The notes: a model not told the origin generated them from the sequence alone. Positions 1 to 6,620 are shown, numbered from the stretch's first letter. The stretch is 21,185 nt of DNA from Clostridiales bacterium (GCA_004554105.1 SFNW01000018.1:1-21185), one strand, 5' to 3'. Made by a program: numbers and translations.

Positions 1-746
1 TCGCCTGCAATACGGTAATGGTGCTGACGGCAGAAGTCCAACAGCTTCCCGGCATAGGGAATTTCGTCGTCAAAGCTGTCCAGATAAATACAGGCGTACA
101 TACCGCTGTCCAGAATGGCGGTATGACCGGGTGCGGTGCTGCGATTGCCGGTAAATACGAAAACCTGCTCGGGGACGAAATGCTCCTGCTCAAAATCAGC
201 CTGCCTGATAGACGTTCCGACATTATAGGAATGAATCTGATCGAAGGCGTGGTCAATCAGCGTTTGGCGCAGTCTGCCAAGCTCCTTTTCATAGCCGCCA
301 AGCCCCTCTGCATAGAAATTTTCTTTGCATGGAATGCCAAAACAGAAGCGTCTGTCGATGTATTCCAGCGAAATCGTGCCGGTGGTGGGGGATTTACGGT
401 AGCGCTCGATGCTCTCAATGGCGCGTTCGATGGCGTCGTGCTGCGCGTGCAGCTTGCGGATCTGGTCGTGGATCTGTTCGTTCTTTTGCGCGAGGATTTC
501 TTCAATCAGGGTGAGGTTCTCCTTGCTTAAGACATCGCCGATTTCCGCAAGGCTCATACCCAGTTCCTTCATGTAAGCGATCATATCCATTCGGGCGTTC
601 TGATGGATATCATAGTAGCGATAGCCGGTTTCTTTATCCACATATTGCGGCCTTAAGAGGTTGAGCTTGTCGTACAAACGCAGGGTGGAAATACTGACAT
701 GGTTGAGTTCCGCCATCTTTCCGATGGGAAGCAGGTTGTTATGCAT
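1..746 (-). CDS. MerR-family transcriptional regulator, 3' end cut by window edge
   Basis: The frame is open from an ATG at 746 to the window edge, giving 248 visible residues without a stop. The N-terminus is a MerR-type winged helix-turn-helix: 'LPIGKMAELNHVSISTLRLY' at about residues 6-25, followed by 'DKETGYRYYD' at about 37-46. A helical stretch at about 77-117 (LIEEILAQKNEQIHDQIRKL...) is the usual MerR dimerisation coiled coil. The rest resembles the effector-binding (GyrI/BmrR-like) domain of multidrug-responsive MerR proteins such as BltR/BmrR/TipA. That is a family inference and the ligand is unknown. The start is supported by GGAGGAG at 751-757 and by a good promoter upstream. The gene lies downstream of, and is separately promoted from, the acyl-CoA synthetase on the same strand. 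Its target is probably beyond the left edge. Confidence 0.85.
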   Translation of the reverse strand, partial: MHNNLLPIGKMAELNHVSISTLRLYDKLNLLRPQYVDKETGYRYYDIHQNARMDMIAYMKELGMSLAEIGDVLSKENLTLIEEILAQKNEQIHDQIRKLHAQHDAIERAIESIERYRKSPTTGTISLEYIDRRFCFGIPCKENFYAEGLGGYEKELGRLRQTLIDHAFDQIHSYNVGTSIRQADFEQEHFVPEQVFVFTGNRSTAPGHTAILDSGMYACIYLDSFDDEIPYAGKLLDFCRQHHYRIAG

Positions 747-811
747 AGGACTCCTCCGTTGTTTTTCTTTTATCTTTTTTACCGCTCCGCGAACGTGCCT
801 CCGTTTCTTCT

Positions 812-840
812 ATTATACAAAAAGCAAAAACGAATTGCAA
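812..840 (-). promoter_or_regulatory. Sigma-70-type promoter for the MerR gene
   Basis: On the minus strand there is TTGCAA (835-840), a 17-bp spacer and TATAAT (812-817), about 60 bases upstream of the MerR start. The spacer is the ordinary 17 bp, not the stretched 19-20 bp of MerR-activated promoters, so simple autoregulation cannot be read from it. Confidence 0.7.
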
Positions 841-897
841 GTTTCTTTGTCCGTGTCCGGCAAAGCCGCAAATGTTTTGAAATCTGTTGTATATATA

Positions 898-934
898 AAA
901 ATACAGTATAGCCGATTTGACTATACTGTATTTT
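898..934 (-). terminator. AT-rich perfect palindrome: terminator after the acyl-CoA synthetase (or operator)
   Basis: The 14-bp arms at 898-911 and 921-934 are perfect inverted copies (AAAATACAGTATAG / CTATACTGTATTTT) around a 9-base loop. Read on the minus strand, the hairpin ends in a T-rich run and lies about 38 bases after the acyl-CoA synthetase stop, so a terminator is the simplest reading. The core (ACAGTATAG...CTATACTGT) also has the symmetry of a protein-binding site, and it sits about 60-95 bp upstream of the MerR promoter. Confidence 0.55.
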
Positions 935-971
935 CGGTCGCTGCTCAAAGGCACTTTGCGGCGGGTACTTT

Positions 972-2627
972 TCAGTTGGTATTCGCACCGTAGCGCTTGA
1001 TTTTCTGGGTCGTGGTCTTTTCGAGCGGCTCGGTCAGGATCTCGACGATTTTGATATGCTTGTAGTTCGGCATCTGCGCGTTGACCGTCTGCACGGCGGC
1101 GCGAACTTCGCTCTGGATTTCGTCGGTCGACGGCTCGTGTCCGAGCTTGTCGCGCAAATACGCGGCGTTCGGGAAAATCTTCGCCTTGACGCAGGGCTCG
1201 TCGCCGCGCTTTGCCTCATAAACCAGCGATTCGCCGATTTCTTCAAAGTCGGCAAGGCGGGTTTCAAGCTCCTCGGGGTAAATGTTCTTGCCGTTGGCGG
1301 TGACGATGACGTTCTTCTTGCGTCCGCGGATATAGAGCGCACCGCGCTCGTCGATGCTGCCGAGGTCGCCGGTGTGGAACCAGCCGTCGCGCAGTGCTTC
1401 GGCGGTCGCCGCCTCGTCGTTGTAGTAGCCAAGCATGACGTTGTCGCCGCGGGCGAGAATCTCGCCGACGCCCTCTTCATTCGGCTCGTCGATTTTCAGG
1501 CTGACGCCGGGAATCGCCACGCCGACCGACTCGGGATCGAAGAAGAAATCGTTGTTTGCGGCAAGCAGCGGCGCGGTCTCGGTCAACCCGTAGCCCTGAT
1601 AGACCGTATAGCCGAGCGCGGTGAAGTCGGCAATCAGGTCGGGCTCGAGCTTTGCCGCACCGACGACAAAGGTGTGCAGCTTGCCGCCAAGCGACTTTCT
1701 GACCTTGTCGCACATGACCTTGCGGACAAAGAACGGCACTTCAAACAGTGCCTCGGCGAGCGGCTGATTTTCAAAGAATGCGCGGTATTTCTCGGGGCAG
1801 CCCTTGATAATCGAGGCGCGAATGCGCTTTTGCAGTGCGACAAGCAGCGCGGGAACAACGACAAGTACCGTCGGGTGGTATTCCGCCGCGTTTTTCGCAA
1901 TCTTGGTCAATCCGTCGCAGTAGGCGATGCAGACGCCCTGCGACAGCGCATACAGGCAGGTCATCGTGCATTCGTAGGTGTGGTGCAGCGGCAGAATCGA
2001 CAGTGCCTTATCCGACGTTCCGAAGCGAATGACGCACCCCGTGAAGTAAACGACCGAGCAGATGTTGTACTGCGACAGGCAGACGCCCTTGGAATTGCCG
2101 GTCGTACCCGAGGTAAACAGCAAAACGCGGGTCTCGTCGCGCTTGATTTCAAGGTCGTCGACCGCCGCATAGCTTGTGCGCTGCTCGGGCGCGGAAAGCT
2201 GCATGATTTCCGAGAAAAAGAACGGGCGAACGTCGCCGAGGACGGGATAGAGTTTTTTCGCGGCTTCCTCGTCAAAGCAGATTGCCGCACAGCCCGCCGC
2301 GTCGAGAAAATCCCTGACGTCTGCGGCGGTCAGTTCCTTGTCGAGCGGAACGGCAACGCCGACCGTCGACGCCGCGAGATAGGACAGCACCCATTCCGCA
2401 CGGTTGTGTCCGATCACGGCGATGTGCTTGCCGCGCAGACCCGCGCGCAGGAAAGCGTTGCACAGCGTGTAGAAGCGTTCGCGCAGCTCCGCATACGAAA
2501 TATAGGTATATTTCCCTTCCATCACGCGAATCTGGAACGCCGGCTTCTTGCCGTAGCGTGCGGCATTGCCGTTAATCAGTTCGCGGAAGTCGTTATATCG
2601 TGTCTCTTTATAGACCTGCATCTGCAT
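972..2627 (-). CDS. AMP-forming acyl-CoA synthetase (long-chain fatty acid-CoA ligase type)
   Basis: This 551-residue member of the ANL adenylating enzyme superfamily activates a carboxylic acid with ATP and transfers it to CoA. The ATP-binding P-loop motif 'LLFTSGTTGNSKG' is at 169-181 and the YGLTE motif at 346-350. The ribose-binding 'GWFHTGDLG' lies at 415-423. 'NGKNIYPEELE' at 445-455 is the hinge/CoA region, and the C-terminal 'TTTQKIKR' resembles the catalytic-lysine motif. Length and the FACL-like pattern suggest a medium- or long-chain fatty acid as substrate, but specificity cannot be read from sequence. The ATG at 2627 has GGAGGA 7 bases upstream. The gene is divergent from a TetR-family regulator, which suggests local control. 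It probably supplies acyl-CoA for lipid synthesis or recycling. Confidence 0.87.
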   Translation of the reverse strand: MQMQVYKETRYNDFRELINGNAARYGKKPAFQIRVMEGKYTYISYAELRERFYTLCNAFLRAGLRGKHIAVIGHNRAEWVLSYLAASTVGVAVPLDKELTAADVRDFLDAAGCAAICFDEEAAKKLYPVLGDVRPFFFSEIMQLSAPEQRTSYAAVDDLEIKRDETRVLLFTSGTTGNSKGVCLSQYNICSVVYFTGCVIRFGTSDKALSILPLHHTYECTMTCLYALSQGVCIAYCDGLTKIAKNAAEYHPTVLVVVPALLVALQKRIRASIIKGCPEKYRAFFENQPLAEALFEVPFFVRKVMCDKVRKSLGGKLHTFVVGAAKLEPDLIADFTALGYTVYQGYGLTETAPLLAANNDFFFDPESVGVAIPGVSLKIDEPNEEGVGEILARGDNVMLGYYNDEAATAEALRDGWFHTGDLGSIDERGALYIRGRKKNVIVTANGKNIYPEELETRLADFEEIGESLVYEAKRGDEPCVKAKIFPNAAYLRDKLGHEPSTDEIQSEVRAAVQTVNAQMPNYKHIKIVEILTEPLEKTTTQKIKRYGANTN

Positions 2628-2640
2628 TCAAATATCCTCC

Positions 2641-2670
2641 TTGACAAATTGAAGAAGTGCATGGTATTAT
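2641..2670 (+). promoter_or_regulatory. Possible promoter for the TetR-family gene, overlapping the opposing promoter
   Basis: TTGACA (2641-2646) and TATTAT (2665-2670) are separated by 18 bp on the plus strand. The -10 shares bases with the -10 of the minus-strand promoter, so the two could not be occupied at once. The resulting leader to the TetR start at 2787 would be about 110 bases. Confidence 0.45.
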
Positions 2671-2697
2671 TATATCAACACATTGTCGGAAAATCAA
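2669..2697 (-). promoter_or_regulatory. Promoter for the acyl-CoA synthetase
   Basis: On the minus strand there is TTGATT (2692-2697), a 17-bp spacer and TATAAT (2669-2674). Transcription would begin near 2662, about 35 bases before the start codon. One half of an 8-bp inverted repeat (2684-2691) lies between the two hexamers and touches the spacer, so a protein bound there would block this promoter. Confidence 0.7.
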
Positions 2698-2732
2698 CAG
2701 GCAATCTCAATTCCTATGGCGAAATTCCGACA
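2684..2732. promoter_or_regulatory. Candidate operator: 8-bp inverted repeat between divergent genes
   Basis: TGTCGGAA (2684-2691) and its exact reverse complement TTCCGACA (2725-2732) are 41 bp apart centre to centre, close to four helical turns. The first half overlaps the acyl-CoA synthetase promoter. Binding by the neighbouring TetR-family protein is inference. Confidence 0.35.
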
Positions 2733-2786
2733 CAATCCTATTATTTGTACAGTGTTTCACAAAAGATACACATGGGGGAACGAAAC

Positions 2787-3347
2787 ATGGCAGAAAACCG
2801 GCGCGTGCGCATGACCAAAAAAATCATCAAGGAATCCTTGCTCGAGCTGCTCGACCAAAAGCCGCTCGACAAAATTACCGTGACCGACATCTGCAAGACG
2901 GCGGATTTAAACCGCTCGACCTTCTACGCGCATTATGAGGACACGGCGCAGATTCTGCGCGAAATCGAGGGCGACGTGATTCAGCAGCTTCCCGTCTCTT
3001 CGGATTTTCTCACCGAGGGCAACGGCGAGCGGTTTTTGAATATGCTGACCGACTTTTTCCGCTATGTGCGCGAAAACGAAAAACTCTTCCGCATTCTGCT
3101 GCTCAAAACCGGACATATCGGCTTCAACCGCCGTCTCGCCGCGACGATTATGGGCAAGTACCACAAGCAGAATCTCATTCGCGACTCGCTGCTCGAGCGC
3201 TACCAGTATGTCTATTGCGTCAGCGGCGCACTTGAGCTGCTGAAGGAATGGATCACCGGCGGCTTCCCCGTCAGCGAACGCAAATTTGCCGAAATCATCA
3301 TGCAGATGTCCATGCAGGCAAGCAGTCTCGGAAATATCGAACTGTAA
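2787..3347 (+). CDS. TetR/AcrR-family transcriptional regulator
   Basis: The product has 186 residues, a typical TetR-family size. The DNA-binding domain occupies about residues 8-55, with the helix-turn-helix at about 29-50 ('KITVTDICKTADLNRSTFYA' then HY), the classic TetR signature. The C-terminal part is an all-helical ligand/dimer domain without recognisable ligand residues; its shape recalls the TetR_C_7 type. ATG 2787 is preferred because GGGGGAA sits about 7 bases upstream. An in-frame ATG at 2772 would overlap that site, and the frame further upstream runs antisense through the acyl-CoA synthetase. The divergent arrangement with the acyl-CoA synthetase suggests it represses that gene and itself, possibly sensing an acyl-CoA or fatty acid. 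That function is inferred. Confidence 0.85.
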   Translation: MAENRRVRMTKKIIKESLLELLDQKPLDKITVTDICKTADLNRSTFYAHYEDTAQILREIEGDVIQQLPVSSDFLTEGNGERFLNMLTDFFRYVRENEKLFRILLLKTGHIGFNRRLAATIMGKYHKQNLIRDSLLERYQYVYCVSGALELLKEWITGGFPVSERKFAEIIMQMSMQASSLGNIEL

Positions 3348-3366
3348 AAAGCAGCAGTTCTCATGC

Positions 3367-3472
3367 CGTAGGGACCGGCGTCCCCGACGGTCCGTCGCAC
3401 ATAATTACCCACCGTTCCGTAGGGGCATTTTCCGATCCGCACGCAGCGGCGGGAGCAAGCCCCCGCCCTACG
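3367..3472. repeat. GC-rich MITE-like palindromic intergenic element
   Basis: The element is bounded by inverted ends CGTAGGG (3367-3373) and CCCTACG (3466-3472). It contains an internal hairpin GGACCG...CGGTCC (3372-3393) and a second CCGTAGGGG copy at 3417-3425. It has no coding potential and differs from its surroundings in composition. I see no clear target-site duplication. Short GTAGGGG-type elements are a familiar style of intergenic repeat in Oscillospiraceae genomes; that is recollection, not a search result. Confidence 0.55.
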
Positions 3473-3497
3473 CCGTATATGCAAACGCACATAGAAA

Positions 3498-3520
3498 AAG
3501 CACGCTTTCGCGTGCTTCTT
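3498..3520 (+). terminator. Hairpin downstream of the TetR gene
   Basis: The stem AAGCACGC (3498-3505) / GCGTGCTT (3510-3517) has a TTTC loop. On the minus strand it is followed by a run of five T, on the plus strand only by CTTCGTT. It could end transcription from either side. The TetR gene ends about 150 bases upstream, with the MITE-like repeat in between. Confidence 0.5.
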
Positions 3521-3585
3521 CGTTCTGCGCAGCCACCACGCCGCCGCAGACGGCGCAGACCGACCGGCGGAAATTAAACCTATCA

Positions 3586-3614
3586 TGCAGAAAACCACCC
3601 TTGCGGGTGGTTTT
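3586..3614 (-). terminator. Intrinsic terminator of the metNIQ operon
   Basis: A perfect 10-bp stem, AAAACCACCC (3591-3600) and GGGTGGTTTT (3605-3614), surrounds a TTGC loop. On the minus strand the stem ends in four T. It is the first strong hairpin after the metQ stop at 3690. Confidence 0.75.
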
Positions 3615-3689
3615 CAACTTTAGCGGACGGAGACAAAATATCTCGGTCAATTATTCGGTTTCGCCGGGCGCCGTATGCGACGGCGTAAA

Positions 3690-4571
3690 TCAGAACATCG
3701 GGACGACTGCGCCGTCATACTTCTCGTTAATGAAGTTCTTAATCGTGTCGCTCTTCAGAACGTCAATCAGCGCGAGGACGCCCTCGTTCTGCTCGTTGCC
3801 TTCCTTGACGACAACGATGTTTGCAAAGGTCTGTGCAGCCTCGGACTCGTTCGATTCAACGGCAAGCGCGTCCTTGACGCTCAGGCCGTTGGCGATTGCG
3901 TAGTTGCCGTTGATAACGGCGATTGCGACGTCATCGAGCACGGTCGGAAGAAGCGCGGCTTCCATCTCGACGATTTCGAGGTTCTTCGGATTCGAGGTAA
4001 TGTCAATCTTGGTCGCGTTCAGACCGACGCCGTCGGTCAGGGTGATCAGACCCTGTGCGGCAAGCAGCTGCAGAGCGCGTGCTTCGTTGGTTGCGTCGTT
4101 CGGAACGGCAACCTTCGCGCCGTCGGGCAGGTCAGCAAGCGCCTTGACCGTGCCGGCGTAGATGCCGAAGGGCTCATAGTGAATTGCCGCAACCGAAACA
4201 AGGTGCGTGCCGCGGCTTGCGTTGAACTCGTCGAGGTAAGGGGTGTGCTGGAAGTAGTTTGCATCAACCTCGCCGTCCTCGGTCGCGGTGTTCGGGATAA
4301 CATAGTCGTCAACGACCGTGATCTGGAGGTCATAGCCCTTTTCCGCCATCAGCGGCTTGCACTGCTCGAGGATTTCGGCGTGCGGTGCGCTGGTTGCGGC
4401 AACCTTGAGGGTCTTGAGCTCGGGCGTCGCGGGCGCGGTCGCTTCGGTCGAAGCGGGTGCGTCGCTCGTTACGGGCGTGTCGGTCGTGCCGGCAGGCTCA
4501 TTCGTGCCGCAGGAAGCGAACGCGAACGTGAGCAGCACGGCTGCAAGAATCAAACTGAGAATTTTTTTCAT
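3690..4571 (-). CDS. metQ: Methionine ABC transporter, substrate-binding lipoprotein MetQ
   Basis: This 293-residue protein is the extracytoplasmic receptor of the MetNIQ importer. It opens with a lipoprotein signal: charged MKK, a hydrophobic stretch to about residue 18, and the lipobox 'FASC' with the lipidated Cys at 21. A Thr/Ala/Pro-rich linker (about 22-50) tethers it to the membrane. The mature domain has NlpA/MetQ family features: 'LKVAATSAPHAEILE' near 54-68, 'NTATEDGEVDANYFQHTPYL' near 94-113, and 'VAVPNDATNEARALQLL' near 155-171. The start has GGAGA upstream. It is the last gene of metN-metI-metQ, 57 bases after metI, and a terminator follows. MetQ proteins usually bind L-Met, sometimes D-Met or Met derivatives. 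The Met-rich leader upstream of the operon supports methionine here. Confidence 0.92.
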   Translation of the reverse strand: MKKILSLILAAVLLTFAFASCGTNEPAGTTDTPVTSDAPASTEATAPATPELKTLKVAATSAPHAEILEQCKPLMAEKGYDLQITVVDDYVIPNTATEDGEVDANYFQHTPYLDEFNASRGTHLVSVAAIHYEPFGIYAGTVKALADLPDGAKVAVPNDATNEARALQLLAAQGLITLTDGVGLNATKIDITSNPKNLEIVEMEAALLPTVLDDVAIAVINGNYAIANGLSVKDALAVESNESEAAQTFANIVVVKEGNEQNEGVLALIDVLKSDTIKNFINEKYDGAVVPMF

Positions 4572-4628
4572 GGTGGGTCTCCTTTTTTTATAAAAAAATT
4601 TGTTTTTTACTGATTTTAATTATGGGGG

Positions 4629-5294
4629 TCACTTGCGGATACGCTTGTCGCTCTTTTTGGCGATGGCACTGAGGACCTCCTGCATGACCTGCACCAGCAC
4701 AATCATGAGGAGCGAAGCCGCGTACATCATCGTGGCGTTGGAGCGGTAGATGCCGTACTGAATGGCAAGCTGACCGAGTCCGCCGCCGCCGACGAGGTAG
4801 GTCATCGGCGTGTAGCCGAGAATCGTCGTAATCGCAATGGCAGAGCCGACAAGCAGCGACGGCTTTGCCTCGGGAATCAGCACCTTACAGATGATTTGGA
4901 AATTGTTTGACCCCATCGACTGCGCCGCCTCAATGACGCCGCCGTCGACCTCGCAGAGCGAGGATTCAATCATGCGCGCCACAAAGGGTGCCGCCGCAAT
5001 GACGAGGTAAACGATAAACGCCTGATTGCCGAGTTTGGTGCCGACCAGTGCCTTGGCGACCGGCTGTGTCAGAATCAGCAGAATGATAAAGGGAATCGAG
5101 CGCAAAATGTTGACAATCACGCCGAGCACCGTGTTGACGGTCTTCTGCGGAAACAGGCTGCCTTTCGACGTACCGTAGAGCAAAACGCCGAGCGGAGTGC
5201 CGATCACATAGGCGAAGAAGGTGGAAACAACCGTAACGTACAGTGTGTCCCACGCGCCCTGCCCGAGCATCTTGAGAAGCTGTTCAGTTGCCAT
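4629..5294 (-). CDS. metI: Methionine ABC transporter permease MetI
   Basis: This 221-residue inner-membrane protein of about five transmembrane segments is the usual size of MetI (E. coli MetI is about 217). The permease EAA loop that docks on the ATPase is visible around 'GGVIEAAQSMGSNNFQIICK'. I chose ATG 5294 (MATEQLLKMLG...), which overlaps the end of metN by 11 bases. The open frame extends further upstream but only as an out-of-frame copy of metN. The overlap implies translational coupling between ATPase and permease. Confidence 0.92.
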   Translation of the reverse strand: MATEQLLKMLGQGAWDTLYVTVVSTFFAYVIGTPLGVLLYGTSKGSLFPQKTVNTVLGVIVNILRSIPFIILLILTQPVAKALVGTKLGNQAFIVYLVIAAAPFVARMIESSLCEVDGGVIEAAQSMGSNNFQIICKVLIPEAKPSLLVGSAIAITTILGYTPMTYLVGGGGLGQLAIQYGIYRSNATMMYAASLLMIVLVQVMQEVLSAIAKKSDKRIRK

Positions 5295-6291
5295 CGGCGT
5301 ACACCTCCTCGGAAAATTCCAGTCCCGTGCGCTGCATATAGTCGAGGACGCGCGCCTGCGCGCTCTCGTCGGCGGGAAGCTGCAAAACCATCTGTCCGTA
5401 TGCCTTGCCGCCGAGCGACCTCGTGTTGGCAAACACGATGTTGACTGCGGCGCGGCATTCCATCGTCATTTTGGAGATGACCGGCTCGGCGGTGTCGCTG
5501 CCGTCAAAGGTCACGCGAATGCAGCGCGAACCGAGCACGCTTTCGATGCCCTCGCCGCCCTGCGGCATAATGAGCTTGCGCGCGATTGCCGACCTCGGTC
5601 GGAGGAACACCTCGCTGACCAAGCCCTCCTCCGCGATTTCAGCGGAATCAATGACCGCAACGCGGTTGCAGATTTTTTCGATGACGCGCATCTCGTGCGT
5701 GATGACGACAATCGTCACGCCGAGGCGCTGATTGATTTCGCGGAGCAAATCGAGAATCTGCACCGTAGTGGTCGGGTCGAGTGCGCTTGTCGCCTCGTCG
5801 CAGAGCAGGACGCTCGGCTCGGTTGCAAGCGCGCGGGCAATGGCGACGCGCTGCTTCTGCCCGCCCGAAAGCTGGGACGGATAGGAACGCTCCTTATCGG
5901 CAAGCCCGACGAGCTCGAGCAGTTCCCTTGCCCGCTTTTTCGCCTGCGCTTTGCCTACGCCCGCGATTTCAAGCGGATAGGTGATGTTGCCGAGCGCGGT
6001 GCGCTGGGCAAGCAGGTTGAAGCCCTGAAAAATCATGCCGATTTTCTGCCGCGCGGCGAGCAGCTCTTTACGCGACAGCGAGAGCATCGACTTGCCGTCG
6101 ACAAGCACGTCACCCTCGGTGGGGACTTCGAGAAGATTGATACATCGCACGAGCGTGGATTTTCCGGCGCCCGACAATCCGATGATGCCGAAAATGTCAC
6201 CGTCGTTGATCGTCAGGTTGATGTTCTTCACCGCCGTAAAATCGCCGTCTGCGCCGTGATAGGTCTTCGCCAGATTCTTAATTTCGATCAT
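5284..6291 (-). CDS. metN: Methionine ABC transporter ATP-binding protein MetN, with C-terminal NIL domain
   Basis: This 335-residue cytoplasmic ATPase powers methionine import. It shows Walker A 'GLSGAGKS' (38-45), Q-loop 'FQG' (88-90), ABC signature 'LSGGQ' (141-145), Walker B 'VLLCDE' (161-166) and the switch His in 'ITHE' (197-200). After about residue 255 comes an ACT-like NIL domain, which in characterised MetN proteins binds methionine and causes trans-inhibition. This transporter may therefore be controlled both by activity and, through its leader, by transcription. ATG 6291 follows AAAGGAAC. The longer open frame (to 6435) runs through the leader terminator and is not used. It is the first gene of metN-metI-metQ. 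Confidence 0.94.
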   Translation of the reverse strand: MIEIKNLAKTYHGADGDFTAVKNINLTINDGDIFGIIGLSGAGKSTLVRCINLLEVPTEGDVLVDGKSMLSLSRKELLAARQKIGMIFQGFNLLAQRTALGNITYPLEIAGVGKAQAKKRARELLELVGLADKERSYPSQLSGGQKQRVAIARALATEPSVLLCDEATSALDPTTTVQILDLLREINQRLGVTIVVITHEMRVIEKICNRVAVIDSAEIAEEGLVSEVFLRPRSAIARKLIMPQGGEGIESVLGSRCIRVTFDGSDTAEPVISKMTMECRAAVNIVFANTRSLGGKAYGQMVLQLPADESAQARVLDYMQRTGLEFSEEVYADGN

Positions 6292-6321
6292 AGCCGTTCC
6301 TTTCACCTGTAAGCGATTTGC

Positions 6322-6355
6322 AAAAAAGAAGCGGAAAACCTCTCGGCTTTCCGCT
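6322..6355 (-). terminator. Leader terminator (attenuator) upstream of metN
   Basis: On the minus strand an 11-bp stem forms between 6355-6345 (AGCGGAAAGCC) and 6340-6330 (GGTTTTCCGCT), with one G-U pair and loop GAGA, followed by TTCTTTTTT. It lies between the operon promoter and the metN start, only about 30 bases from that start, so it can only act as a conditional terminator. Confidence 0.85.
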
Positions 6356-6382
6356 GTTTCACAGAAAAAGACTACCGCGAGA
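6341..6382 (-). promoter_or_regulatory. Antiterminator hairpin competing with the metN leader terminator
   Basis: On the minus strand CTTTTTCTGT (6370-6361) pairs with ACAGCGGAAAG (6357-6347) around loop GAA, with one bulged C and two G-U pairs. An outer stem TCTCG (6382-6378) / CGAGA (6345-6341) extends it. The 3' half uses the whole 5' arm and loop of the terminator, so the two folds exclude each other. The 5' arm starts 1 base after the leader stop codon, where a terminating ribosome would cover it. The pairing was found by eye, not by a folding program. Confidence 0.65.
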
Positions 6383-6383
6383 T

Positions 6384-6464
6384 TTATTTTGCATGACAAA
6401 GAATGCACATAGACATCATGCCCATGCACATGCACATCATTGCCATAGCAAACAAACCAAGCAT
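6384..6464 (-). CDS. Methionine- and cysteine-rich leader peptide of the metNIQ operon
   Basis: This 26-codon reading frame runs ATG to TAA with GGAG 7 bases before the start. It begins about 24 bases after the predicted transcription start. Met occurs at residues 1, 7, 9, 10, 12, 14, 16, 17 and 19, and Cys at 11, 13, 20 and 23; the core reads MMCMCMGMMSMC (residues 9-20). Met is one of the rarer residues in average proteins, so nine in 26 is very unlikely by chance. The peptide sits between a consensus promoter and a terminator/antiterminator pair, upstream of a methionine importer. That is the layout of amino-acid attenuator leaders such as TrpL, HisL and LeuL. I infer that ribosome stalling at the Met codons when Met-tRNA is scarce lets the antiterminator form. 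Cysteine could be a second signal. A structural Met/Cys metal-binding microprotein is a less likely alternative. Confidence 0.82.
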   Translation of the reverse strand: MLGLFAMAMMCMCMGMMSMCILCHAK

Positions 6465-6494
6465 CTTTTTTCTCCGTTTCGTTTTGATGTGTCG

Positions 6495-6523
6495 ATTATA
6501 CGACAGACTTTTTAAAATGTCAA
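6495..6523 (-). promoter_or_regulatory. Consensus promoter of the metNIQ operon
   Basis: On the minus strand there is TTGACA (6518-6523), a 17-bp spacer and TATAAT (6495-6500), a perfect consensus match. Transcription would start near 6488, giving a leader of about 195 bases before metN. A promoter this strong usually needs downstream control, consistent with the attenuator. Confidence 0.85.
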
Positions 6524-6620
6524 TAGAAAATTTTCAATTTGACAAAATACGGCGTTCTGCGGGAAAAGTCTGCCGCAGATACAGCCGCTTTTGTGCATAT
6601 TACCTACTATTTTGGTAGGA

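Noticed and set aside
1056..2786. Very long plus-strand open frame continuous with the TetR gene
   Set aside because: It is the antisense of the acyl-CoA synthetase in GC-rich DNA, with no family motifs and no ribosome binding site. The TetR protein starts at 2787 with a good site.
6371..6382. ACCGCG next to the metN leader, resembling the T-box core
   Set aside because: It is on the plus strand, opposite to the transcribed leader, and the rest of the T-box consensus and specifier loop are missing.
6292..6435. N-terminal extension of MetN to ATG 6435
   Set aside because: It would translate through the leader terminator. MetN begins with the conserved MIEIKNL at 6291, which has its own ribosome binding site.
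6318..6515. Plus-strand frame with a His-rich run opposite the metN leader
   Set aside because: The His codons (CAT) are simply the complement of the ATG codons of the Met-rich leader. The promoter, ribosome binding site and terminator all belong to the minus strand.
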